From contig NC_052354.1 of NCBI RefSeq assembly GCF_009727055.1, positions 52,932,960 through 52,996,959 of the forward strand: DNA of 64,000 nt, in the 5' to 3' direction. Origin of the DNA: Benincasa hispida. Taxonomy: Eukaryota; Streptophyta; Magnoliopsida; Cucurbitales; Cucurbitaceae. The notes beneath the pieces were generated by a model that was not told the origin of the DNA, ran no database searches, and saw only the letters and a list, made by a program, of their open reading frames with translations. Shown piece by piece: positions 10,986 through 22,642 of the stretch. The stretch's first letter is position 1, and every line of letters begins with the position of its first letter. The position numbers and the translations under genes were made by a program.

Positions 10986-11447
10986 GCCCACGTGGGATCC
11001 AGCCAGGTCAAAAAATTTTAAAAGAAAAAAAAATAATTCCGATAATTTCTCCCGTGGGCGAAAAGGTAATAATTCAAATTACGATCTAGGGTTTGGTTTC
11101 GATCGAGCTTTGGGCTTCATACAATTTCCAGCAAACAGCCCAGATCAAAGGAAAACCCATAGAATCGAGAAAAAGAGTAATCCAGATCACTCCCCATACA
11201 TAGAATGACGGAATCAGCCGAGTCTTTAACAATTGAAACTAATTAAACGAGACCAGAAGCAAACCCAAAATCAACGGCAGAACACCAAACGTTTCCAACA
11301 AACATAAAGAAGAAACAAAATCAATAATATCAATACAGTTATCCCATCAGAACAAAACCCATAAAAATGAAGAAAAGAGAGGGAAATACCCAACCCACAT
11401 GAAGGAAATTTTAGATAAATCAGCGAGGAAGGCAGAATGAAATTTAC

Positions 11448-11640
11448 CTGAAATTCAGACGGAGAGTTCTTCAATGAGCGTCGGAAGCCCGGCGACGGAG
11501 CTTCGGGGCCCCGGCGATGGATTCAGATCTAGGGTTTTACTGGAAGGAGAAAGAGAGAGAGAACGGGAGAGAGGGGGAGAAATTGGGCTTTGAGGTAAGT
11601 GGACCGAAGGAGAGAATGGGATAAGGAATTGGGAGAAAAG
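11448..11640 (-). other. First (noncoding) exon of the DAYSLEEPER-like gene
   Basis: Read on the minus strand, this is pyrimidine-rich leader (TCTCCCCCTCTCTCCCG) followed by a telo-box-type AAACCCTAGATC at 11524-11538 and a GC-rich CGCCGGGGCC stretch. It ends at the CAG/GTAAATT donor. The features are those of a plant 5' UTR. The 5' end is approximate. Telo boxes are common in genes active in dividing tissue. Confidence 0.55.
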
Positions 11641-11683
11641 AAATCAAAATCGAGATCAAGACGGTCCCTTCGGCCTTTCGGGC

Positions 11684-11713
11684 ATATTGGACTCTAAAGA
11701 TGGAGTCCAATAT
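11684..11713. repeat. Perfect 11-bp inverted repeat at the promoter
   Basis: ATATTGGACTC and GAGTCCAATAT are separated by 8 bases. The palindrome lies just upstream of the predicted first exon of the minus-strand gene. It could form a hairpin or bind a dimeric factor, or it could be the end of a transposon. No function is shown. Confidence 0.7.
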
Positions 11714-11949
11714 TGTTTTTTTTCTTTCTTTCTTTTTTTCTTCTCTTAGTTTATATTTTATTTATTTATTTATTTTTTAATTACGCAGTTGGTTTCTGAA
11801 CTTTAAAAAATATAAAAAAAGTTCCTTTAACTTTAAGATTTTGTATCTGATTGGAATCTAACTTTTAATTTTATGTCTAATATGTTTTTAATAAATCTAG
11901 AATTAAAAAAATAAAAATTAATTGATTTATTATATGTAAATTTAAATTT

Positions 11950-12550
11950 AGAAAAAATATATTTTTAATCCTTAGGTCTTAGAGTCCTAAAATTTTCTAT
12001 TTAGTTTATAGGTTTCAAAATATTATATATTTAGTCCTTAAATTTTTTATTTAATTTCAATTTAATCTCTAGATTTTAAATTGTTACAATTTTACTCTTA
12101 AAGTTTGAGCCTTTTTTCAATGTTGTCTCTAAGATTACAAGATTTAGAGTTTTAACCTTGAGTTTTTTCCCAAATGCTCTCTTTCTCTCCTTAGTGTAAA
12201 TATATGTTAATAAATTTAGAATAACTAAATCGAATTATAAGTTTTACTATTTTTTTATCGCTTTTAAATTAAGTTTAAATATTTACTTCGTAATTAATTT
12301 ATATTAATTAATAAACATTGAAATCAATTATTGAAAATAGGTATTTAATGGAAATTTGAGGTTAGAAATGTAAAATCTTGAAATTTAGGTACCAAATTGA
12401 AACAAAACTTAAGGGTAAAATTGTAATATTTTAAAACTTAAGGACTAAATTGAAACCGAAATCAAAACCTAGGTCTAAATGTGTGGCAATTTGAAACCTA
12501 AGGAACAAATGGAAACTAGATCCAAAATCTAGAGACCAAAAAGGTAATTC
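11950..12550. repeat. Foldback (inverted-repeat) element
   Basis: Two imperfect arms of roughly 200 bp face each other, about 11955-12170 and 12340-12548. The left arm reads TTAGTTTATAGGTTTCAAA and TTAATCTCTAGATTTTAAA. The reverse complement of the right arm reads TTGTTCCTTAGGTTTCAAA and TTAGTCCTTAAGTTTTAAA. The loop is AT-rich. It looks like a MITE-like or foldback element without coding capacity. Exact ends and target duplication were not resolved. Confidence 0.65.
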
Positions 12551-12559
12551 TCCCTTTAA

Positions 12560-12880
12560 TTTTATGTCTAATTCAACGTTAATTTTTTTTTATTATTTTG
12601 TATTAGCAAGTTCATGAATTATAAAATTCGAAAGTCCATGAACTAAATTTATAATTTTGAAAATCAAATAAATATATAGACACAAACTTCAAAATTCAGT
12701 GAAGTTTTTAGAAACTAAATGTGTAATTAAAATTTTTTTTTTTTTTAACAGATGGAGTTAGAAGATTCAAACATCGACTACTTGTTCAACAACGTGCGTT
12801 TTAGTCCCAACTTGTTAATTTAATATAAAATATTTTAACTTAATTTCCTTATGTGGAAACATTTTTTTTAGTTTATTTTT
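12560..12880. other. AT-rich intergenic DNA
   Basis: It contains more fragments of the 'gaactttaaaattcatg' dispersed repeat phrases and a 13-base T run. No gene is seen. Confidence 0.4.
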
Positions 12881-13765
12881 GTTCACCTTTGTTAAGTGTT
12901 TAGTTAATAATATCTTGCAAACCAAAAGGGTTACATATCATGTAGTTGGCAATATTTATTTAAATGTCGAAGATGCTATATGAGATGTCTTGGGTTTCTG
13001 ACAAAAGGATGTTCTCTAGAAATGTTGATTACGTAAAATACTTTTCTTATGGGATTTTTCCTTCGTATTATTGTTTGTAGATCTCTTTCAATTTTTCCTG
13101 TGTACGACAACTTTGAAAGTCAAGGTTGCTCATCCGTACATTTGTCGTACAAAGTTAAAGGATATTTACTCCTTCAGCCAGGGTTGATTGTTTTGTTTTA
13201 AGAAATAACATTATGCTTTGCTGTTGTGAGTGTCCGGTCGCAATTGTATGAAGAAGAAATAGTTGTATTGCTTGGAGACATATTATGAGTTGCTTACTGT
13301 TTGTGTATCATGTTTCATCTTAGGAGGGTTTATCAAGCTTAGGGGGAGCCCCCCTTTGTTATAAGGAGAAAAGATACAATTTTAGTGAGAATGAATCTCA
13401 CGACTTCAAGGGAGCTCGAGTCTTGCAGAGAGGAAGTCTTGGTCTTAGGAGGAGCCTAAGACATTCTTCACTAATAGCATAACTTAGGAGGAACTTGAGT
13501 TACCACGAGAGTGAGTCTTAAACTTAGGGGAAGCCTAAGTGAATGGTTGAGTGATTGAGCTATTCGGGAATCACTGTAATCGTATAACTATTACAAATAA
13601 GTACTATGTCGTAATTGTTTATCATTGATGTTACTGAAGGCAACTATTTGGAAGTTTTTGGTGTCTTTTTATATGTCTTTTATTTATGGTAATTGTACTG
13701 TGGAATGTTGTAACATTGTCTATAACATTGTTAACGTGTAGTAGACACCTTCTTATACTTTTCAA
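12880..13765 (+). mobile_element. LTR-like fragment with CTTAGG palindromic boxes
   Basis: This moderately GC-richer block has no open frame. It contains repeated boxes at 13338-13353, 13444-13460, 13482-13500 and 13523-13539. The second and fourth read CTTAGGRGRAGCCTAAG, which is itself palindromic. The texture resembles the R/U5 of a plant LTR. TG/CA ends and a target-site duplication were not found, so the class is uncertain. Confidence 0.45.
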
Positions 13766-14010
13766 AAAGAAAAATGCAATGTGAGGAATGATAAAATGTC
13801 CAATCGACCAAGATCCTTGAAATTTTGAGGAAGTATAAAATTTTCACATTTTTTATTCTCTCAATTCTATTAATTCATTCCATAAAGGACTGAATCGAGA
13901 AAAATGTCAAAGCAAAAAGAACGGATCAAAACATGTTTTTTTTTTTTAACAATCAATTGAAAGTTTTAAACAAAAAAAAAATACATATATTAAAAATATA
14001 ATGTCAAATT

Positions 14011-14075
14011 GAGCACAACTCAACTGACATACTGTTTATACTATCAATTTCGAGATCAGAGATTCAATTCAAATT
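14011..14075 (+). repeat. tRNA-like SINE remnant
   Basis: CACAACTCAACTGACAT (A-box-like) is followed about 45 bases later by AGAGATTCAATTC (B-box-like). It has the same spacing and wording as other copies in this window but is strongly decayed. Confidence 0.4.
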
Positions 14076-14078
14076 AGA

Positions 14079-14420
14079 CACTGCAACAAAAACGACTTTT
14101 CATCACCCTAAAAACCAGTCATAAACACATTTCTTAACTTTTTTTTTTCCTTCCAATCCTTGAATTGACCATAAGGAAAGTGCATAAATGACTCTCTAAA
14201 ATCTGTCATTATTGATTGTTTTTATGATTTTTCAATTTGATCAATAATAACACACTCATTGACATTTGTTGCCTGTATGATAACATTTTCTATGAAAATT
14301 TATCATTCTTAATAAATGACTCAAAAGTTGACTTTTTTTTTGTCAATTAATTTTTTTATCTTAACGTTAAAAATATGTCACAAAAAACGTCAATAATGAC
14401 AAGTTTAGAATGTCAATAAT
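14079..14420 (+). mobile_element. CACTA-type left terminus
   Basis: CACTGCAACAAAAACGAC at 14079 resembles the common CACTACAACAAAA transposon end with one change. Within the next 300 bases repeated GTCATTATTGA, GACATTTGTTG and GTCAATAATGAC words follow, which look like subterminal repeats. No matching right end lies close by. A matching terminus in the opposite orientation is at 38870-39030. Confidence 0.5.
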
Positions 14421-14499
14421 GTTTTAATCACTTAGAAAAACAGTTGTGAATTAACATGTTTAATCCCACCCACTCGAATTTGCATTAGGTAAACAAAAC

Positions 14500-14665
14500 A
14501 TAGAGTATGTTTGGATTGACTAGAGAAAAAAATATTTATTTAAAAGTCATTGTTATTTGAACTCTTTTGATAAAAAAAAAATAATTTAAAATACACTTTG
14601 AAAGTGTTTCAAATTAAAAACTATTTTAAGTGATTATCAAACACGTTAATTTTTTCCAAAATGAC
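14500..14665. repeat. MITE-like repeat, copy 1
   Basis: GTATGTTTGGATTGACT is followed by TTTGAACTCTTTTGAT, AAAATACACTTTGAAAG and AGTGATTATCAAACAC. The same series of words occurs at 23812-24000, so this is one copy of a dispersed short element. Confidence 0.6.
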
Positions 14666-14768
14666 TTAATACGCCCATAGTCTTATTCACCCATTCAAAT
14701 ATTGGTTCAAGTCTTGTGTTTAAAAATTCTCTATCCATCTTGATTTTTAAATGAGATGTGGCATCTTA

Positions 14769-16229
14769 GGACTCTTTTGATAACATTCTCGTTTTCTATT
14801 TCTGTTTCTCAATTTTTCAAGAAACGGACTTGTTTGATAACTGCGCATCTTTCTTGTTTATAAATCTAAGAAACGTTTTTAAAAAGGCAAATTTAAGAAA
14901 CTACAAAAAGTAGTTTCCACTGTTCGTATGTATATGATCTCGTTGCTTAAATTACCAAAAATTGGTTGGTGCTTTATGAGTATGAGGCGCTCAATGGGTT
15001 TGGTTTTATTAAACTAATAATGGATTTGAATCATATAGGAAGCAATTTTTGGTCCTTTTAATTTATTTTTTATTTTTAAGGGCATTTATTTGAGAATATA
15101 TCAATATCATTTAGGGAAATAGGCCGAAAAGGAAAATGATTACATAAAACATGAAACGTGATAGGTACGAGTTCTTTTGGCTGCTTCATAAGCAAAATGG
15201 TTTAAATGTCTTTGGATATGGAGAAAAGAGGCAGGGTTGAAGTTTGTAGATATTTCATGTATTTAAGAAATTAGACATTCAGCTTGTGCGTGGGTGAATG
15301 ATCTTCCATTTATCAAGTTAATTGCCTACATGCAATCGGATTCAATGATGAGGTTTGTGAATTCCCAACTTTTTGCCATTCAAATACCTTCTAAAATTGT
15401 CATCAATTAAACAAAAGGGGATCTAATGCACAGATGAGTAAGAGAACGCCAACTCTTTCAATAAACCTTCGGAATTTCTACAGACAATCTCATACCCATA
15501 CAAGCGTTTTTACCTTCGTTGTGTTAGGAGGAGGACATGCCCATTTTGCACATCTGGGAGAAGTGAAATCAAACTTCTTTGAAAATTCTGAATAATAGTT
15601 TTGAATTCACGATGCTCCAGATGAAAAATCTGCACTAGGGAATCCATTTATAATTTTATTGCAATCCGACCAGAGGCTCCACCAAATAATTGCAATTAGA
15701 TCGATCTTTTCACAAGAACGAGATGAATCAATCTGTCAAGTAACCACATTTTTTCTAATATTTAGATTCATTTATTATTTTAATTTTCTATTTTCAAATT
15801 CTAAAATGTCAATATTTGTTATTAGTATAGTTGAATTAGATGCATAGTTTAAATTTTTTGTCGATGCTCCAATTTTCGATGGAAATTTTGATCTTCATAA
15901 TGATAAAATTGGGACCTCAATATTTTCATCGACATCGATATTTCGAAAATTGGTTAAATGTGAGTAAAAAAAATTATACAACAGCTCAAGTGAGAGATGA
16001 CAATGCCGATCTAATCTGAAAACATTTGAAGGATAGATACACATACAACTTTGTTTCTAAATTTAATTGTATATTGATGATATAAAATTTTGACAATTCT
16101 TTAGGTAAAAAAAACAAAAAATAGAAATATAAATGGTTTCAAACATATTCCTATTTCTAGTTCTTAAAATATAAGAAACAGGAAACGAAAAATAGGAAGT
16201 GGGATATAGAAACATTATCAAACGGGCTC
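14769..16229. mobile_element. Possible hAT-type element with inverted termini
   Basis: The left end GGACTCTTTTGATAACATTC is matched in reverse complement by the right end, which reads GAGCCCGTTTGATAATGTTTC. Adjacent TTTTCTATTTCTGTTTCTC and its reverse partner near 16160-16205 extend the similarity. The interior (about 1.1 kb) has no transposase frame and may itself be an insertion. No 8-bp target duplication is conserved. Confidence 0.5.
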
Positions 16230-16445
16230 ATATATACCACATTAAGCTAATGGCGTTGCCCACTCTCTCGTCGTTCACACTCGAGTTACGACATTGTTTT
16301 TTATTGTAAAGGTTAGGGAAGTTTCAAACTGGGCAACACCTGATCTTGAATTCATGATGACTCTACTTTATCTAGAAGCTCATGTTGGTCACACTGACGA
16401 CAGTCATATCAATTTTGCTTTCTATCATGTGAGTAAACCAAAACT

Positions 16446-17021
16446 TGGGGTGTTCAAAATATTCGATGATAGAAAAAAAAAATGATCAACCTAATCCAAT
16501 CTATACGGTTTATATTGGGTTATCAATTCATTTAGATTGAGTTGGGTTCAAAGAAATAAAAATTTTATAGGTTGGATTGGTTCATAGATTCACCTAAAAT
16601 AACTAAAACCAATCAGAACCAACTCGAACTTATTATTAATTTAAAAAAGAAATGTTTCTTTTACTTATGATACAATTGTATATACAATATTTATTTTTTC
16701 ATAATTTTTTTGGATAGTTTATTCTTCAACAACTTCTATAAGTAATTTTTTAGCCCTTTGAAAAGAAAACTTCTATAATCTAAATTGAAATTGATTGGTT
16801 ACTTCAAATTCAATATTGGAAAATAACTAAATAAATTTTTTACATATTCACATTTTACTTATTTTTAAAAGGAAGTATTTGACGAAATGACATGAATAAT
16901 AACCTGAACTAACCCAATCTAAATATTTTATGGTTGCGTTGGGTTGGATTGGGTTATAGGTTTCTTCAATTCAAATAACCCTCGTTAATTAATGAACCCA
17001 ATTCAATCCACAAACACTCCT
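16446..17021. mobile_element. MITE-like element with GGGGTGTT termini
   Basis: It begins TGGGGTGTTCAAAATATTCG and ends with CAATCCACAAACACTCCTA, an imperfect inverted terminal pair of the TAGGGGTGTTCA type common in plant genomes. Inside are repeated variants of GGTTGGGTTGGATTGGGTT and its complement. There is no coding capacity. Confidence 0.6.
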
Positions 17022-17479
17022 AATCTTAACCACACTCAATAAAAGGGGCTTGATTAATTAAACCTCAAATATCACTTAGTTAAATTGACTTTGATACAAT
17101 AAAGAAATTATGATTAATAGTCCTAATTTATCAGTGAAATCCAATTATAATTAATGTTAACTAGGGACTATAGCATTAATTAACCACAATGAATTACATC
17201 GTGGCTACATGGCGATAGTTTATTATATATAAATTTTATTATAACAATGCTAATGATGCAAGATTTATTTTATATAACATCAAATTAAATCTGATTTTGA
17301 TGTTGATTGTACTATACTAATTGAAATATACTCATCTTAACAATTCATTTATTATTACCTTTGTAACTGTTGTGATTATTATCCCTAACTATACCCAAAA
17401 CATTTCACATACTTAACATAGAGATATTGTGCTCTTATTTTAAAAATAATGATGGAATCTTTCCTGATCTCTTTAATAT

Positions 17480-17705
17480 TTTTAGAGTTAAATTATGACA
17501 TTAATCCATGTAGTTTGGAAAAAAAAGTTAAATTTAGTCTTTTATAATTTGAAAATTAAAATTTAATCTTTATAGTTTAATAAAATCTCATAAATAATTC
17601 CTATAATTTATTAAATTTCTCATAAATTAATATTTATAATCTATTTAGGAAGATTTTATTAAATATAGACTAAATTATAAACCACAAAGGGACGAAATAT
17701 ATAAT
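17480..17705. repeat. Foldback element, 'aatttagtc' family
   Basis: Left-arm words TAATCCATGTAGTTTGG and TTAAATTTAGTC are mirrored by TATAGACTAAATTATAAACC near the right end. The interior carries repeated ATAAAATCTCATAAATAAT-type phrases. A longer relative lies at 20043-20355. Confidence 0.5.
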
Positions 17706-17832
17706 TTAATATACTTTTTTATATGACAACTAAAATGAAGTTTGGGAGAAAATGAAATAACCATAGTTTTTTTTTGTGATAGAGAAATGTCATAATTGTC
17801 TCATACACGTGTATACAATCTTTATCAACATA

Positions 17833-17895
17833 TAGCTTAACTAACATAAAATTATATTATATATTGACTTCGATGTCAGAAATTTGATTATGTCA
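17833..17895 (+). repeat. tRNA-like SINE remnant
   Basis: TAGCTTAACTAACATAAAAT is A-box-like. It is followed by TTGACTTCGATGTCAGAAAT, with a decayed B box at GAAATTTGATTATG. Confidence 0.4.
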
Positions 17896-18133
17896 TCTCA
17901 CAATTCTCCCCAAAAAAAACTTATACAATCTTTTATCTTTTCAACTTGAAAAGTTGTCTCAAAAGGTGAAGTATTTGCTTTTCTCAAGGAAAAAGGAAGC
18001 AGTTAAATATTTGGTCAAATTAATTCACCAAACTTAGAGATTAATGCCCCCCCAAAAAAAAGAAGAAGAACTATTTTCCACATGTAGACCTTTGGCTTAT
18101 ATTTTTATATCAATTGATATTAAATTATATTAA

Positions 18134-18460
18134 GAAAATTACAAAAAATCACCCTTAAAATATGATGATAGTTATAATTACATACCCTCAAATTTTCAAT
18201 ACTAAATATTGAACCCTCAAACTTTTATAAATGTAAAAAATTAACTCTCAGACTCGATATAATAATTGTAGAAATTGAACCTCCAAATGATAAAAATTGA
18301 ACCTTCAAGCTTATACAATTGTTACAATTTCTACAATTATATAAGTTTAAGTATCCAATTTTAATATTTGTATAAATTTGAGAGTTCAAATTTTAAAATG
18401 AAAGTTTGAAGATATAATGCAACTACGACCCTACTTTAGAAGTGGTTTTCGCTATTTTCT
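18134..18460. mobile_element. Foldback MITE of the 'acccctaaagtatgatg' family, copy 1
   Basis: The left end reads AAAAAATCACCCTTAAAATA and the right end mirrors it with ACTTTAGAAGTGGTTTT. Internal phrases such as TTGAACCCTCAAACTTTTATA and its complement are palindromically arranged around the middle. Copies of the same element are at 34605-34996 and, split in two, at 50709-50865 with 55165-55362. No coding capacity. Confidence 0.7.
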
Positions 18461-18623
18461 TATTTATATATATTGTGAAATTTGAAAGTGGTTTTTTTAA
18501 GAATAGAAACGAAGAAAGTAGAACAAAAAATCAACCAAAATAAAGTTTTGATCAATTTATTTTTCAAAAACCATTGTCTTTTCCTGTTTTCTCCATGTCC
18601 ATTCTTTTGATGACATGCTTGAA

Positions 18624-18656
<33 letters not shown>

Positions 18657-19925
18657 CTTGTATTATTTACCATAGCTTTAACATTTGACACCACACGATT
18701 AGAATACCTAAAAAAACATATACGTATTATATGATTGATACGAACCGTCAAATACATCTATTTAATAATTTTGATGTAATTTTATTGTATACAAATTTTA
18801 TCCATTTTATTATGACATATTAATTAGAGTTTCGTCGAGAGGTTATTTAAAGTATTATCATCAAGTTGTTTTTTCGAATAAGCTTTGATGGATTGAGTTT
18901 TAACCTTTGTGTTTCTTCTTTTAAATTTAGCCTCGACAATTTCTTGATCCTAATTTGCAATTGGTTCTTTTAGAGTTTAGCATGCCAAAATAACATTCAA
19001 GGAAGCTAAGATTGATCGTCCTATTCTTGTGGAATGTTCAAAATCTTTGTTCCTTGACTCAAAACCTTTAATCTTAAAGCAATTCGTATCGAACACAATC
19101 CTTAAGATTGAAATGGAATCAATTTTAGATAGATTTTAGTATCTATAAATTAGTTTACGTACGTTCTAAGTATTTTTGAAATTACTAAAGCGTTTTTTTG
19201 TTTCCTACCAATTATATTTCAAATATGAACTCAATACGATTTTGAACTCTAATTTGTTACAACCAAATTCAATAGTGTATTTTAACATAAGTAAATTAAA
19301 GCATTCATATAATTTCATATTAAAAAGATAAAAGACACCTCTTAATTCAAAAGTAATTTTAAAACTCCAAACTTTTCTTCTATCAAACACAAACTTTGAG
19401 TTGCCTTATTTTCATTGGAGAACATGAATCTCAATTCCCATTGAAAAGAACATTAAAACAATACAAAAATTTGTCCTTAACTTTATCAATTTGGACAAGA
19501 GTTTGAGCTGCCTTAATTTTATTGGACATCATGAATCTCGATCCAATTGAAAGCAATAATAATATATAGAATTGAAGAAACTTTTAAGGTAATAAAATAT
19601 GCTAAAATTTTATTGAGAGAATTGAATTATGAACCCGACAGAACAAAAAAAGAAAGGGAAAAAAGAGAGGAATTTTTTTTTTTTTTTTTTAAAAAAAAGA
19701 AAGTGGGTTAGAGAGACAAAATTGTGGGTTAAATCAAAAGAGAGACAAACAACTATTTTAAATCATGTCGGGCATGATGAGAAGTGGAAAGAAAATGTCA
19801 CAAACATATTGACAAATTAGAACACATGTTTTTCCATGCATATGTCCCCAACATTATTCAACAAACCAACCTTTTTTCAGTTGAATATTCAAATCTTTAA
19901 AAAAAATCAAAACCGAATGTAAATA
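18461..19925. other. AT-rich intergenic DNA
   Basis: No gene is recognised. A run of 22 A lies at about 18634. A pair of related segments near 19395-19440 and 19500-19550 share TTTGAGYTGCCTTAWTTT and CATGAATCTC, so a short degenerate duplication is present. There is a 20-base T run near 19672. Confidence 0.4.
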
Positions 19926-20042
19926 TAATATAGTCTCACATTAGTTAGAAGTAAAAATAATCAAGTTAGAATATTAAACCGTTTAAATATATATATAGGA
20001 GATGCAAGTATAAAGTCATGCATTTATTAGAAGTAAAAATGA

Positions 20043-20355
20043 GGTTAAATTGTAAATCTGATCTCTATAATTTGGAGAAAATTAAAATTTAGTTTATAAA
20101 ATTTATAATTATTTAAAACTTATTCTTTATGATTTGATAAAACCCTCCTAAAGAGTCCCTATGAAGTTTATCAAATCATAGGAACCATTTATGAAATTTT
20201 ATCAAATCATAAAAACTAAATTCTGTAGGGAGTATTCTTTATGAGGATTTTATTAGACCATATGGATATTTTTGAAGTTTTGTCAAACCAAAAGGACAAA
20301 ATTCTCAACTTTTAAAACCATAGAACTAAATTCTAATTTTCTTCAAACCATTAAA
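20043..20355. repeat. Foldback element, 'aatttagtc' family, longer copy
   Basis: GGTTAAATTGTAAATCTGAT at the left is mirrored by CATAGAACTAAATTCTAATTTTC at the right. TTTGATAAAACC, GTTTATCAAATCATAGG and TTTTATCAAATCATAA alternate inside. It is a noncoding inverted-repeat element. Confidence 0.55.
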
Positions 20356-20430
20356 AAAAAAAACCTTACAATTTAAACTAAAAAAATCAAGTTGAATATT
20401 GAACCATTAAATCTCTCTCTATATATAATG

Positions 20431-20460
20431 AGTTGCATATATATATATATATATATATAT
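20431..20460. repeat. (AT)n microsatellite
   Basis: A pure dinucleotide AT run of about 26 bases. Similar runs occur near 22164, 27300, 36009, 48558 and 51972. Confidence 0.9.
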
Positions 20461-20464
20461 TTGG

Positions 20465-22370
20465 AGCATTTGAGATATAAATTTTGATGATTACTTATTT
20501 TGTTAGCATGTTTGTTTGATTTAAAAGGATTTATTCAATGTTTAATTTTAGATTTTTAAATGTAATTTTCATATTATAATAGTGATTAAAATCTTTCATA
20601 ATCACACTCAAACTTGACTTATTTGTTTTTTTTTTTTAAGGGTATCCTTTTTAATTTCATAAAATTTGTTTTCACTATACTTTAATATTTCTGAAAAAGT
20701 TTGGTTGAAAACCTTTTTTTTTTTTTTTTTTTTTTAAAGAAAGGCATAATTTGACAAACAAGCCGTTTTAACAATTTATCTTTAAGAAGAATTTAACCTT
20801 TCCAATTATGAATTAACAATGAAGAATTTAACTTTTACAATTATTTAAGTTTAATATTTAATTTTCACAATTAAGTCGGAACAATCATTATAATTTTATT
20901 TGTCTTCTCACCTGATAATTAGAACCAGCATGAGAGAAGAAAATTCATAACATATGTAATAATTTTTAAAAAGAACACAATTTTGTCATTATTAAATATT
21001 TTTTAATCACAATTTTGATATTATATTATATCTAAGATGATAAAATATATACTTCATTTAAGAATTTTCAATTAAAACACTAAACAATTTGTACTCTAAA
21101 AAAAATCATGTAATTTTAATTTTAACATTTATATTCTTTTTAATTTGTCCGGATGAACTTTATTTTTTTTCATTATTTATTAAAAATGAATTTACTTCTT
21201 ATTTTTAAAAAATGAGTTTCTTTGATACTTTAAAGCTCTTTATAAACCCACACAATTTTTTTTATTTGATTTAAAAAGTCAATAATAATTTTTTAATATC
21301 CATCATAGATCTTAAGGCCACGCTATAAAATAAAATTTTGATTTAAAAAAATATAAAAAGAATTCACAAATGACCTTTGTTAGTTATCTGTATAATGATA
21401 AATTTAATCTATTGAAATAAATAAAATAAAATTTAAGGTATAGAATGAAAAAATAAGAGGGAATGGATATAATAATTGAATCACCACCGAGATTAAAAAA
21501 ACCATAAGATTAAATCTCTCTTTCTTATTTTCTCTATTTCTTTCTTCATGCATTCACTATAATTCAATTTACTCCTCATCATGGGCCGTAAAAATAGCCG
21601 TTTGAGGAGAAACCATCACAAACATATGTGGGTTGCACCACAAACATCAAATTTCCTATAAAAAGAAAAAAATTAAAGAAATTGGTGATTACCATGTTTG
21701 CAATAGCGATATTTAATTTGCTGAAAACATATGTTTTTATAAAGATGTAGTTTTTTCAAAAGTTTCGAAATGGGGGATTTAAGGAAAAAATAGGAATAAT
21801 TAAAAAGTTTCACACAAAAAATAATGTAAAATTAAACGAAAAAAAAAAAGAAAAATGTTAAACAAATCTATATATAATATTTAGTTAAATACTGAAGTTA
21901 TATCTCCCTCCCCTTCACTTTAATTAATTCTATACGATTGTGACGATGACATGATGGTGGAAGGGAGGAGACCAATATGACGACGCTAAAAGACCTGCGT
22001 TGCGCCTAGTGCCGAACCAGAAAACGAAGAGAAGAAAAAAAAATATTGGGGAAAGAAATAAAAAAAAATTAGGAAAGATTTGGAAAACTACCTAACTAAA
22101 TACGGTATATTTCATAGATACACAACCCATATATTTAGTAAAATATATTTATTCTAACCATTTATATATATATATATATATATATAAATTATATCTAAAT
22201 TGCCAACGAAATTTCAAGGCAGATGCACCCTAATAATTTTGTGCAATTTCGTTTTTGGTTATTAATAATTGGCCACCATAACAATTTATATCTCTCCATT
22301 TTTTTCAATCTTTTTACTAAACATCCTCTCTTCTCTTTCTTTTAGAAAAAATGAAAAAAAAAAAAAAAAA
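20465..22370. other. AT-rich intergenic DNA
   Basis: No coding region is seen. Long homopolymers include about 22 T at 20717. A slightly GC-richer island at 21935-22030 holds GACGACGCTAAAAGACC and GCGTTGCGCCTAGTGCC but no frame. Confidence 0.4.
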
Positions 22371-22642
22371 AACTCACCTTAATCTATAAAAGTCTTTATT
22401 ATGAGAGCCTTAGGTGTTGGTGACAATAGAAACACGCTGAAAAAAGCAACTGACACCATAGATATACGAAGGAGGATCGAGACCATTACAAAATGGAAAA
22501 AGGAAAAGAAGAAGAAACTCACTTTGATCCATAAAAGACTTCAGTATGAGAGCCTTAGGTATTAATGACGATAGAAACCTACTAAAAAAAGCAATGGATA
22601 CAACATATATACGAAGAACGATCGAGACTATCGTGAAATAGA
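22371..22642. repeat. Direct repeat, two copies offset by 145 bp
   Basis: AACTCACCTTAATCTATAAA at 22371 recurs as AACTCACTTTGATCCATAAA at 22516. Both continue with TATGAGAGCCTTAGGT and a shared ATATACGAAG / GATCGAGAC block. Identity is about 80 percent by eye, so this is an old tandem duplication. It carries no frame. Confidence 0.8.

Larger units (their letters stand above)
8737..11447 (-). other. 5'-leader intron of the DAYSLEEPER-like gene (predicted)
   Basis: On the minus strand a TTTCAG/GTAAATT donor lies at 11448/11447, and a CTGTAGCAG/GAACTC acceptor lies at 8737/8736, 21 bases before the start codon. Long leader introns are usual in this gene family. The 2.7-kb intron contains the tandem duplication at 9143-9361 and a repeat fragment at 10410-10565. 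Both splice sites are inferred by eye, and additional leader exons inside cannot be excluded. Confidence 0.6.

Noticed and set aside
16294..16485. 63-codon plus-strand frame
   Set aside because: Spans the junction between a possible hAT terminus and a MITE; no conserved motif.
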